The translations under genes were made by a program, and so were the position numbers. Source: Methanosarcinaceae archaeon (GTDB taxonomy: Archaea > Halobacteriota > Methanosarcinia > Methanosarcinales > Methanosarcinaceae). Taken from it: a stretch of 38,034 nucleotides of DNA. The stretch covers positions 1-38,034 of the forward strand of contig JAFGQV010000176.1 in the NCBI GenBank assembly GCA_016935475.1. The letters run 5' to 3'. A model generated the notes under the pieces. It saw nothing but the letters and a program-made list of their open reading frames with translations, ran no database searches and was not told the DNA's origin. This document shows positions 26,799 to 34,733 of the stretch, piece after piece (within the stretch, counting starts at the first letter, position 1; each line of letters opens with the position of its first letter).

Positions 26799-28312
26799 GG
26801 ATGTCAGCAATGATGTGGCTCACCACAGTGGTGCCCATCATCCTTCTGTTGTTCACGGGCACCTCTTATGCACTCTCAGATAACGAGTGGGATGCAACCA
26901 CCTGTATACTCAGCTATTCCAATCCTTCGATAGATAAAGACGGTTACACCATCGAAGTTGTGGATTTCGACGGATACGGTGGGGTTAATATTAGAGTATA
27001 TAAGGACGGAATTGTTACCGGTTCCAACATATTGAAAAACAACGATACGAAGTGGACTTGCATCGAGGAGGATGAAATTGAAATCAAAGGGCTCAGGATC
27101 ACGGACAAAGACAAATTCCCTGTTTTTGGAAACTGGCCCGATGACCCAAAGGCAGAGCTTACCATCAGAATCAAGAAGGTCCAGACCTCTTCGAGAATCT
27201 CTGTAACGATTGATGTGGATGATAAGGAATATCTTCTGGATGAGACGGTAACTGCCAGTATTACTGTTAAAAATGTGGGGGAAACAAAAGCTAATAACAT
27301 ACGCTTGAATGTCGGTGCAGAGGGACTGAACATAGTTGATGAAACCAAATACAAATATGTCAGTATAGAGGACGGCTCATTCAAATCTGAGAATGTCAGG
27401 TTCAAGTTCCCTGAGAGGCTTTCTGACAACATGTCCATATCTGCAAATGTAACATGTGACGATGGGGACGAAAATATCGGGGCGTGTGAGGAGATCAGAA
27501 TCAAGCCACCTTTTAAGATTTCCAAAATTACGACCGGCAGTGGAAGTCAAGATGCTAAGTTCTATACTATTATCGGAGTGACCAATGTTCAAAAGCGGAC
27601 GGTACATGCCGTGCTGGCAGATGTGCTTCCCATGGGGTTCAGTATTATCGACGGCAGTGTTACTGATGATAAACATGACCTGATCTGGGAATTCGATATC
27701 GGTCCGGGTGAGAAAAAAACTTTTTCTTATCAGTCTGTTACCAATCGCCCGGCAGTGTATAGGGTACCGACTCCCCATCTTAAATGCAATCTTTGCGGGC
27801 AGGAATATATGGCTGCCCCAGACTATTCTACAACCATCACAGTTCTTCAATCCCAGATAGATAATGGATATACACGTAACAAGCAACCAGAAGATACATC
27901 CACTGATAACCCCACCACAACACCTACTGCTACGCCCAGTGATAATGCTTCATCAGGAGGTCCTGATGTAAACCTTATGGTGAATGTCCTGGCAGCAGTG
28001 TCCCTGGAGGTGACACCAGGGTCCCTTGATTTTGGAACACTTGCACCTGGTAAGACCAGTCCGCAACAGACACTTTCACTCATTAACGGTGGCGTCATAA
28101 ATGCCACCATTACGGTAGATGTGACAGACGATGCAAACAACCTGTTCGTAGATGGAGTTTCACTCAATGATGGTAGCTGGGACCAGTTCGACATGATGCT
28201 TAACAGGAAGAGCGAGTGTGATGTTTCAGCCGCACTTGCCGTTCCGGGTACCTATGCAGGAGTCGGCAACAAGAAAGGAACGCTGATATTCTGGGCGGAA
28301 GGTTGCCAGTAA
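26795..28312 (+). CDS. Secreted multidomain protein with shared C-terminal module and CxxC
   Basis: 505 residues. It has a signal peptide (to GTSYA, about 27) and an N-terminal region (28-125) that has the look of archaeal S-layer-associated beta-domains but was not identified with confidence. A CARDB-like repeat (about 133-225) and a DUF11-like 'VLADVLPMGFSIIDGSV' domain (about 235-350) follow, the latter ending in KCNLCGQEY, a CxxC pair. A Thr/Pro linker leads to the same C-terminal module of about 110 residues found in the 16260 and 22470 proteins (SLEVTPGSLDFGTLAPG to GTLIFWAEG). It has neither a DUF3344 domain nor a hydrophobic tail. The ATG has a GGAGGCG site and overlaps the preceding stop. 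Confidence 0.7.
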   Translation: MRMSAMMWLTTVVPIILLLFTGTSYALSDNEWDATTCILSYSNPSIDKDGYTIEVVDFDGYGGVNIRVYKDGIVTGSNILKNNDTKWTCIEEDEIEIKGLRITDKDKFPVFGNWPDDPKAELTIRIKKVQTSSRISVTIDVDDKEYLLDETVTASITVKNVGETKANNIRLNVGAEGLNIVDETKYKYVSIEDGSFKSENVRFKFPERLSDNMSISANVTCDDGDENIGACEEIRIKPPFKISKITTGSGSQDAKFYTIIGVTNVQKRTVHAVLADVLPMGFSIIDGSVTDDKHDLIWEFDIGPGEKKTFSYQSVTNRPAVYRVPTPHLKCNLCGQEYMAAPDYSTTITVLQSQIDNGYTRNKQPEDTSTDNPTTTPTATPSDNASSGGPDVNLMVNVLAAVSLEVTPGSLDFGTLAPGKTSPQQTLSLINGGVINATITVDVTDDANNLFVDGVSLNDGSWDQFDMMLNRKSECDVSAALAVPGTYAGVGNKKGTLIFWAEGCQ

Positions 28313-28351
28313 AACTAGTTAAAATAATTTCAAAGATATGAGGTAAATGAT

Positions 28352-29425
28352 ATGCTTAAAAACTTAAAAAAAGCGATTACACCGATGTTGCTTGGTATAC
28401 TACTGTGCATGCTGGTGATACCGGCAACAGCACAGGAAATAAACGGATACACGGCTGACAAGCCACTTACGACCTACCAGCACGACTCCATCAGAGGCGG
28501 ATTGTTTTATACGACTGGCGACAGTTATTACAGCGGTAAATTGCATACAGGTGATACCTATACCGTATATCACATGGTCGATATTCCTGAGAGTGCGGTT
28601 GTGAAGTTTGCGCGGCTCTATAACTACTGGACCTGGGGCGCAAAGGGCACAACCGGAATATATCCGACTATAAGCCTGACCTTCGACGGCATCATATTGT
28701 CACCGGAAATTGAATATGATGACAGGAAAGGATGGGGCATATACGATTATCCCGGCGGTACATGGGCATATGATATCACCGATTATGTTGATGGCATCGG
28801 AAGCCATACTGTGGTCATAGAAAACACCGGACCGGATGGTGACTTCTTCTGCATGGACGGTATCGGACTGCTGGTAGTATACACCGATGAAACCGGAAAG
28901 GACATCGAATACTGGATCAACGAGGGCTGTGACATCCTCAACTCACAGATGGAGGATGACGTTACTTCCCTCTACGAGACATCGCCCGAAGAGACGGTCA
29001 CCGAAATGATGACTCCGACGATTTCAGATGGGATTATCAAGGCTGCTACATTATGGACCATTATCCAATCAGGGAACTGGGATGCTAATAACCTGCAGGT
29101 CAATGACATGATCTGGACCGGTATCTGTGACGGTACACCCCATCCGGACTTGGATGTTGATGTGCGGGACATCACAGGGTATCTGGTGTCCGGAACAAAT
29201 TCCATACGTTTCCAGGCGGTCGGGGACTATGCGGCTCCTTCCGGTTCATTTCTTGTGGTTGAAATGGAGGCAACTACAGGGGAGATATCGATGTCTGTAG
29301 AGCCAGAAAACACAGTTGAGGCAACATCAGAAACAAAAGATTCTCCCGGGTTCGAAGCGGTAACTATGTTTGGTTCACTCCTTGTCACCACTTTTCTGAT
29401 ATCCAGAAGATACAGGGAAAGGTAA
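28352..29425 (+). CDS. DUF3344 surface protein with PGF-CTERM tail
   Basis: 357 residues. It has a signal peptide (to PATA, about 27) and one DUF3344 domain of the second subtype (about 30-310, with GDSYYSGKLHTGDTY, YNYWTWGAKG, EYWINEGCDIL and TPHPDLDVDVRDI). A short Glu/Thr-rich spacer follows, and then a textbook PGF-CTERM tail (SPGFEAVTMFGSLLVTTFLISRRYRER). This predicts processing and lipid attachment by archaeosortase A. It is most like the DUF3344 part of the cohesin protein at 16260. It is the last gene of the surface cluster. GAGGT lies eight bases before the ATG. Confidence 0.8.
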   Translation: MLKNLKKAITPMLLGILLCMLVIPATAQEINGYTADKPLTTYQHDSIRGGLFYTTGDSYYSGKLHTGDTYTVYHMVDIPESAVVKFARLYNYWTWGAKGTTGIYPTISLTFDGIILSPEIEYDDRKGWGIYDYPGGTWAYDITDYVDGIGSHTVVIENTGPDGDFFCMDGIGLLVVYTDETGKDIEYWINEGCDILNSQMEDDVTSLYETSPEETVTEMMTPTISDGIIKAATLWTIIQSGNWDANNLQVNDMIWTGICDGTPHPDLDVDVRDITGYLVSGTNSIRFQAVGDYAAPSGSFLVVEMEATTGEISMSVEPENTVEATSETKDSPGFEAVTMFGSLLVTTFLISRRYRER

Positions 29426-29886
29426 AACGAAATGCCCTAAAGATTACAATCAAGATATCAAAGTTCATTGAGAACTGGATAGAATACAGTAGACTGCATC
29501 AAGGTATCGTGTGATCAGGGGATTAACAAGGTAGTGAATGTACATCTTCACCTGACCTACAAAGATGCTGTATGGGTTGTGATGTCTGGAGAGCAGATAT
29601 ATCGTATGCAAGAGATATTTTCGGGGGTTTTGTGCTCCCACTTTTTTAATGATGAGGTAATAACTGCCAGTAATGTGACTGCAGGTAATTTATATGCATT
29701 TTTTGAAGAAAAGTTTTAATTAGTATTACGTTTTTATAAAAATGTATCCAGAACTAGGTGAAGGTAATGATGGCATGCCACGCGGGATATAAGCCCCACG
29801 ACTCGATTATCTTATGAATAACATGGTCGGCTATCAAACCCGATTGGCCATATTCAACACCAAAAAAGTTATCCTACAGGTAAATT
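29426..29886. other. Intergenic region before the chelatase motor gene
   Basis: About 460 bp. It holds the transposase relic at 29455-29514 and an unconvincing 61-codon frame at 29534-29719 (GTG start, no recognised family). A TATA-like TTTTTATAAAAATG around 29731-29744 could drive the chelatase gene with a leader of about 120 bp. The break in the tight gene spacing suggests that the chelatase gene has its own promoter. Confidence 0.45.
29455..29514 (+). pseudogene. Transposase C-terminal remnant
   Basis: Twenty codons (19 residues plus TGA) read ISKFIENWIEYSRLHQGIV. This matches the end of integrase-core (rve) transposases, whose last conserved block is 'F..WI.YYN..RlHQgL'. No intact transposase precedes it, because the preceding gene is the DUF3344 protein. 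It is a short relic of an IS3/IS481-type element. Confidence 0.5.
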
Positions 29887-31899
29887 ATGAAAGACCACAC
29901 GATAAACGCCTATCCTTTCACTGCCATTGTAGGGCAGGAAAAGATGAAAAAAGCACTGATACTGAATGCTATTAACCCGAAGATCGGCGGAGTCCTGATC
30001 AGGGGGGAAAAGGGTACCGCAAAGTCCACTGCTGTGCGTGCACTTGCAAACCTTCTTCCCGAGATCGAAGTTGTGGAAGGCTGCATCTTCGGATGCAACC
30101 CCGGGAATACAAATGAGATGTGCAGCGCCTGCCTCGAAAAACTAAAGCAGGGAGAATTGAAGAGCGAGCGTCGTAAGATGCGGGTCGTTGACCTGCCTGT
30201 CAGTGCAACCGAGGACCGGGTGGTTGGAACCCTGGACATAGAACATGCTATCAAAAAAGGCGAAAAACAGTTCGAACCCGGAGTAATGGCTGCGGCTCAC
30301 CGGGGTATACTATATGTGGATGAGATCAACCTTCTGGACGACCATATCGTTGACGTGCTGCTGGATTCTGCTGCCATGGGTGTTAACACTGTGGAGCGCG
30401 AGGGAGTGTCGTTTTCCCATCCTGCTTCGTTTATCCTGGTCGGAACAATGAATCCCGAGGAGGGGGAACTGCGTCCGCAGTTACTTGACAGGTTCGGCTT
30501 ATGTGTTGATATCGAGGGTATACATGATGCCCCTGCCAGGGTCGATGTCATCAAGCGAAGGCTTGCATATGAGAACGACCATGAGGGATTTGCAGCAGAG
30601 TGGAAGGAATCCGAGATGGAAATGTGCAAGAGCATCATTGCTGCAAAGGATCTGCTTCCGGATGTTCGGATAACGGATGATATACTTGAATTGATCGCGC
30701 AGATATGCATCGATATGCAGGTGGACGGTCACCGTGCCGATATCACGATGATGAAGACTTCATGCACCATTGCATCCTTCAATGGGCGGACAGAGGTCAC
30801 AGAGGAGGATGTGAAGGAGGCTGCCGAACTTGTCCTGTCACACAGGATGCGAAGAAAACCCTTCGAGGAACAGTCCGGAAACCAGGAGAAACTGGACGAG
30901 ACGATTAACAAGCACAAAGAAAAGCAGCAAGAGAAGCAACAACAGGAAAGGGAGATGGAGCAGCCTGAACAAAAACAACATATGGAACAACCTCAGGACC
31001 CTGAGCAGAACAATGACACTTCCCATCACAGTCAGGATGTGCCAGATGAGGTTGATGTGACCACTTTTGAAACCGGGGAAACCTATCATGTAAAGCAGCT
31101 CTCAGCCAAGCAGATCCCGATGAGCAGGAATGGTTCAGGCAGGCGCAGTAAAACAAGAACTGATTCAAAGTCTGGCAGGTATGTCAAAAGTGCAATTCCA
31201 CATGAGAGGACTAACGATGTTGCATTTGACGCGACATTCCGGGCTGCGGCTCCGCACCAGATCAGGCGTGAAAAGAACGGGAAAGCGATCGCCATCGAAC
31301 AGTCCGATATTAGGAAAAAGGTGCGTGAGAAAAAGATCGGGAATACGGTACTTTTCGTTGTGGATGCCAGCGGTTCCATGGGTGCCCGGCAGCGCATGAC
31401 GGCTGCAAAAGGTGCGGTACTGTCCCTGCTAATAGATGCATACCAGAAACGGGACCGTGTGGGGCTTATTGCGTTCAGGGGCGAGGAAGCTGAACTCCTG
31501 CTCCCGCCTACATCCAGTGTCGAACTTGCCAAAAAGTATCTTGATATCATGCCAACCGGTGGTAAGACGCCACTTCCTCACGGTCTCACAAAAGGATACG
31601 AGGTCATACAGTCCGAGCTCAGACGCGAGCCTGATGCGTGTCCATTTCTTATCCTGATCTCAGATGGCAAGGCAAATGTCAGCATGCAGGGCAAATCGGC
31701 TATGGATGAGACAATAAGCATCGCATCACAGTTCAGGATGGACGGTATTCCTTCTACTGTTATCGATACCGAGGTGGGGGCTATCAGATTCGGATTTGCA
31801 CGGCAGATATCAGAAGCCCTCGGAGCCAGACACCTGAAACTTGAAGAACTTCGGTCGGATTCAATTGTAAGCGCAGTGAAATTTTCGATTGGTGGATAA
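29887..31899 (+). CDS. Fused ChlI/ChlD-type AAA+ and VWA chelatase subunit
   Basis: 670 residues. An AAA+ ATPase of the magnesium/cobalt chelatase type (about 8-325) has Walker A GEKGTAKS (40-47), Walker [11 protein letters not shown] (141-150) and [15 protein letters not shown] (187-203). Four cysteines at 66, 70, 79 and 82 form a probable metal or Fe-S site. A low-complexity Gln/Glu linker (about 328-385) leads to a von Willebrand A domain with MIDAS DASGS (493-497), [10 protein letters not shown] and LISDGKAN. ChlI and ChlD are usually separate. This single-chain form is common in archaea and serves as the ATP-driven motor of class I chelatases. CobN at 1686 is its expected substrate-binding partner. 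The two genes enclose the surface cluster. An AGGT site lies upstream. Confidence 0.92.
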   Translation: MKDHTINAYPFTAIVGQEKMKKALILNAINPKIGGVLIRGEKGTAKSTAVRALANLLPEIEVVEGCIFGCNPGNTNEMCSACLEKLKQGELKSERRKMRVVDLPVSATEDRVVGTLDIEHAIKKGEKQFEPGVMAAAHRGILYVDEINLLDDHIVDVLLDSAAMGVNTVEREGVSFSHPASFILVGTMNPEEGELRPQLLDRFGLCVDIEGIHDAPARVDVIKRRLAYENDHEGFAAEWKESEMEMCKSIIAAKDLLPDVRITDDILELIAQICIDMQVDGHRADITMMKTSCTIASFNGRTEVTEEDVKEAAELVLSHRMRRKPFEEQSGNQEKLDETINKHKEKQQEKQQQEREMEQPEQKQHMEQPQDPEQNNDTSHHSQDVPDEVDVTTFETGETYHVKQLSAKQIPMSRNGSGRRSKTRTDSKSGRYVKSAIPHERTNDVAFDATFRAAAPHQIRREKNGKAIAIEQSDIRKKVREKKIGNTVLFVVDASGSMGARQRMTAAKGAVLSLLIDAYQKRDRVGLIAFRGEEAELLLPPTSSVELAKKYLDIMPTGGKTPLPHGLTKGYEVIQSELRREPDACPFLILISDGKANVSMQGKSAMDETISIASQFRMDGIPSTVIDTEVGAIRFGFARQISEALGARHLKLEELRSDSIVSAVKFSIGG

Positions 31900-32079
31900 T
31901 CCCAAACCCTCCTCAGATAATCCCGGGGCTTGGCGGTGTTCCAGAAGTTCGTTTAGCCTTTCCCGAGCAAGTTCATCGACTTTGAGCATCAGCTGGTGTG
32001 ATTCAGGCAAATGTTTTAAAAAATCCTTCTCTACACCAGTGCTAAAAAGAGCAATATTCCCAGAAACAATCAGGTCAAT
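31861..32079 (-). pseudogene. 72-codon coding-like extension in frame after the recombinase TAG
   Basis: Directly after the recombinase stop (TAG, 32080-32082), the same frame stays open for 72 codons to a TGA at 31861-31863. It reads like protein, for example VEKDFLKHLPESHQLML and DELARERLNELLEHRQAPGL. The end overlaps the 3' end of the ChlI/ChlD gene on the other strand. It could be a truncated gene, perhaps of the small 'ELLER...G.LS.EE' helical kind, or a C-terminal extension reached by reading TAG as pyrrolysine. It has no convincing start of its own. Confidence 0.45.
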
Positions 32080-33213
32080 CTAAATTTTAATTTGATGTAA
32101 CATCTCGTTAATCCTGGCTTCCACCAGCTCATTGATCTTGGATTCCATAAGTTGTGTGAGACTGTTCTCAATTGGCTTAGTACTGTTATCGAGCGTTTCA
32201 GCAAGTTTTTGATCTAAGATCAGGGAACATTGGCTGCAAAATTTTGAATCGTATGGATTTCTGGTCTTGCATCTGGGACACTCTATTGGCTTTAGCTCTT
32301 CCTGCTTTGCCTTGTTTTTGTCCTCTATGATACCCCTTGATGCAAGTATCTTGTTTTCGAGGTCCCCACCTGATAGATGAATATAGGTTGCAGGCATGTT
32401 GCTTTCTTTTGTCCATCCGGCAAATATCCGGAGTTCCATTTCGCTAAATCCCTGTTTAGATAACTCGGTTAATCTGCCATGCCTCAGAGCGTGAGGATGC
32501 ACTCTCTTTTTGATTCCTGCGCGTTCGGCAGTACCCAGGAGCATATTATTGATAGTGTGGTTGTCCAGTCTCTTGTATTTCCCGTTATACTTGCGATCCG
32601 TGATAAACAACGGTGCGTTATGATCATCTCTTTGTGGGTGCTGGTTGATCCACAGTTGCAAATCAGGGACCGAATCAATCAATCTTATCCTTCGCATTCC
32701 GGTTTTACCCTGGACAATCACAACAGCCCCGTACTTATCAAACTGGACGTTTCCCACATTCAAGCCCACTCCTTCACTTATCCTTACGGCGCTATCCCAC
32801 AAGAGCATGACAATGGCCCTGTCCCGTTGTTTGTTGCAGGCTGCCAGCAACTCTTTGACATCATCCTGGACTACCAGTTCATCTACAGGAAGGTTATTCT
32901 TTGGATTGCGGGTTCTGATGTTCTCAAAAAAGCCATTTTCAGGTTTTAGCCACTTGTAAAACGATCTGATTGCTATAATGTCATTGTGGACGGTTGCAGG
33001 TTTGTTGTTCTTCCTTCGATGAAGTATGTATTTCTCAATGTCTGTGTTTGTGATCCTGTCCGCGTCTTTGTTATCGTAGAACTTCAAAAAGGTATACACC
33101 TTCCACACTGTGCCCATGATGGTATTTTCTTTCCTGCCGTTTAAACGAAGGTAATCGATATACTTATCCAAAATATTTTCATTATTTCCTGTGGGTACTG
33201 GGTAGTTTCTCAT
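32080..33213 (-). CDS. Tyrosine recombinase/integrase with C-terminal zinc ribbon
   Basis: 377 residues. A SAM-like N-terminal DNA-binding domain (about 10-95) is followed by the catalytic domain with R144 (SAVRISEG), K170 (VQGKTG), H241-A-L-R244-H245 (HPHALRHG), W267 and the nucleophile Y277 (ATYIHLS). All catalytic residues are present. A C-terminal zinc ribbon CPRC-x10-CSQC (312-329) and a helical tail follow. It cuts and joins DNA at specific sites. The gene lies about 55 bp from a partial tRNA-Leu on the opposite strand, the usual arrangement of an integrase and its attachment site. The stop is TAG, with open frame beyond it. No ribosome-binding site is seen, and a TATA box about 27 bp upstream suggests a leaderless transcript. 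Confidence 0.9.
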   Translation of the reverse strand: MRNYPVPTGNNENILDKYIDYLRLNGRKENTIMGTVWKVYTFLKFYDNKDADRITNTDIEKYILHRRKNNKPATVHNDIIAIRSFYKWLKPENGFFENIRTRNPKNNLPVDELVVQDDVKELLAACNKQRDRAIVMLLWDSAVRISEGVGLNVGNVQFDKYGAVVIVQGKTGMRRIRLIDSVPDLQLWINQHPQRDDHNAPLFITDRKYNGKYKRLDNHTINNMLLGTAERAGIKKRVHPHALRHGRLTELSKQGFSEMELRIFAGWTKESNMPATYIHLSGGDLENKILASRGIIEDKNKAKQEELKPIECPRCKTRNPYDSKFCSQCSLILDQKLAETLDNSTKPIENSLTQLMESKINELVEARINEMLHQIKI

Positions 33214-33219
33214 ATGTTA

Positions 33220-33244
33220 GAATATGCGATATTCTATTATATAG
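33220..33244 (-). promoter_or_regulatory. Recombinase promoter with palindromic operator candidate
   Basis: On the minus strand CTATATAAT (33236-33244) lies about 27 bp before the recombinase ATG, placing the start of transcription at or next to the ATG. Between the two is the perfect palindrome GAATAT-gcg-ATATTC (33220-33234), well placed to block initiation when bound. Autoregulation by the recombinase is one possibility. Confidence 0.5.
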
Positions 33245-33270
33245 TTTGTTATTTTGTTAAGTACTGTAAA

Positions 33271-33326
33271 CAGGACTTAAGATCCTGTTGCGAAGGCATT
33301 CGTGGGTTCGAATCCCTCCCTCCGCA
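33271..33326 (+). tRNA. 3' fragment of tRNA-Leu(UAA), attachment-site scar
   Basis: The sequence matches the 3' part of a leucine tRNA. The anticodon arm is CAGGA-CTTAAGA-TCCTG with anticodon TAA. A long variable arm (TTGCGAAGGCATTCG) follows, then a T arm with GGGTTCGAATCCC and the 3' acceptor strand CCTCCGC plus discriminator A (CCA not encoded). The matching 5' half, which should begin GCGGAGG, is absent upstream. One T-stem position (U-U) is mismatched. It is not a functional tRNA. It is the displaced 3' end expected where an integrase has inserted an element into a tRNA gene. Confidence 0.8.
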
Positions 33327-33418
33327 TTTGGTTTTTTAGTGATGCCATTCGGTCTTACTTACGTAGAAGGTAGCTGCAATATAGGGTATTGCAAAGATGG
33401 TCAGGATAAACACAAAAG

Positions 33419-33610
33419 TTAATGTTTTATGGTTCGTTTTCCAATTTCGGTTGTAACAAGCATTTCAATTTCTGGAATATAAACACCGGAACTGGAACAT
33501 TCAGTACATTCCATTTCCCCAAGTGGCTTAGTGCCATCCGCATTAATGGTATTACCACATACCTCACAGACAGCTTTTTTTAATTTTTCCACTCCTCTCA
33601 ATTTATACAC
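33419..33610 (-). CDS. Small zinc-ribbon protein
   Basis: Up to 63 residues with two CxxC knuckles (CEVC near residue 15 and CTEC near residue 35), forming a probable zinc ribbon. Possible starts are GTG at 33610, TTG at 33601 (best spaced from GAGGTG) and GTG at 33592. The family is not recognised. Between it and the tRNA scar the minus strand holds a hydrophobic 25-36 codon tail (stop at 33336-33338, ending SKTEWHH). This may be another gene fragment. Bases 33611-33786, on the other side, are AT-rich with nothing recognised. Confidence 0.6.
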   Translation of the reverse strand: MYKLRGVEKLKKAVCEVCGNTINADGTKPLGEMECTECSSSGVYIPEIEMLVTTEIGKRTIKH

Positions 33611-33786
33611 CTCAACAACCGAATAAAATATAAAAAAATAGCAGCATCTATTTAAAATTATTGATTTGGTTCTCAGTCAGGGATAATGAAATTAAATTTA
33701 ATTGCATATGACACTTCTATCCCAAAGACACCTTAAAAAAGCCGCTTGCGTGCATTCTTGATAGTTAGTATTCGGATTGGTCGATA

Positions 33787-34593
33787 TCATTTGACAGCAG
33801 TCCCTTTGAAGAACGTGTAAATGAACGTGCCGTATTGCGATGCCGTCCTGTGCAGGTCTGCAATTCCTTTCTCAAATGTCTCTTTATCGATTATGCCCAT
33901 CTCAGGGGCGATATCCCTGACTCCTTCCACCATCGGGATTATCGTTCTCCTTACGAACCCCTCTTCCATGGCTGGTCTGCTGGAATCACTGTATACCATC
34001 CTTGGCGAGACCGTGACATCCTTAAAACCTGCTTTTTTCAGCAGTGGATAGACCTGCCTGCCGATAAGTGAATTACCATTGAGCCTTGCCTGTGATTCTA
34101 CAAGGCTGTTCCAGGCTTTTACTGCTGCTTCGGTCTCGGGGTGGAAGAAACAGGAGCCATGGTCCCCTTCGATGACAGTTATCGTTCCCCCGGTCTTCAA
34201 CACTTTTTTGAGTGCTTCAAGTGCTTCCACAGGCTTTTCCAGGTGTTCCAGCACAAAGCAGACAAAGATGTGGTCAAAACTTTCCTCCTCAAATGGCAGG
34301 TCAAAAATGTTCGCCACACGGAATTCCACGTTCGAGATGTTCTCTCTGGCAACACTTTGCCTTGCCTTGTTGAGCGAGTCCTCCGAGATATCAATGGATG
34401 TGATCTTTGCTTGCGGGCTGTTCTTTGCCAGAATGACGGTCTGGGCACCAATGCCACACCCGACTTCAAGTACGCAATCCCCTGCTGAATATATTGTATC
34501 ACTGTGTAGCAGTTCTTCCAGCGTGGCAGCCTGGTCATCCAGCCTGATGGATTCCCTTTCCGAATATCCGTGCACGTATCCGCTATTTTTCAT
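33787..34593 (-). CDS. Class I SAM-dependent methyltransferase
   Basis: 268 residues. Motif I VLEVGCGIGAQT (41-52) and the acidic residue in ITSIDIS (64-70) bind S-adenosylmethionine. NIFDLPFEEESFDHIFVCFVLEHL (about 94-117) is the usual post-II region, and a following GGTITVIEGDHG is motif III. The fold is that of the UbiE/Methyltransf_11 group. The C-terminal third probably sets the acceptor, which is unknown. It stands alone with about 140 bp before the next gene. It need not belong to the surface system. Confidence 0.88.
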   Translation of the reverse strand: MKNSGYVHGYSERESIRLDDQAATLEELLHSDTIYSAGDCVLEVGCGIGAQTVILAKNSPQAKITSIDISEDSLNKARQSVARENISNVEFRVANIFDLPFEEESFDHIFVCFVLEHLEKPVEALEALKKVLKTGGTITVIEGDHGSCFFHPETEAAVKAWNSLVESQARLNGNSLIGRQVYPLLKKAGFKDVTVSPRMVYSDSSRPAMEEGFVRRTIIPMVEGVRDIAPEMGIIDKETFEKGIADLHRTASQYGTFIYTFFKGTAVK

Positions 34594-34733
34594 ATCCCGA
34601 ACAACCTGATCTTATCTTCGGATGAAAGGCAGTTATGTTTTATCAAGGTTTTTATAATGACTGGGTGGCAAAAAATCAAATGATGTTTTTTCTTTTTGGC
34701 TGTAAAAAGGAAAACAGAAATAAACCCATCCTT

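Noticed and set aside
29534-29719. 61-codon gene before the chelatase motor gene
   Set aside because: It has a GTG start with poor ribosome-binding-site spacing, no recognisable family, and lies beside a transposase relic. It is mentioned only under the intergenic entry.
33336-33460. Small membrane protein on the minus strand next to the tRNA scar
   Set aside because: It has a hydrophobic, protein-like tail but no believable start or ribosome-binding site; it is probably a fragment at most.
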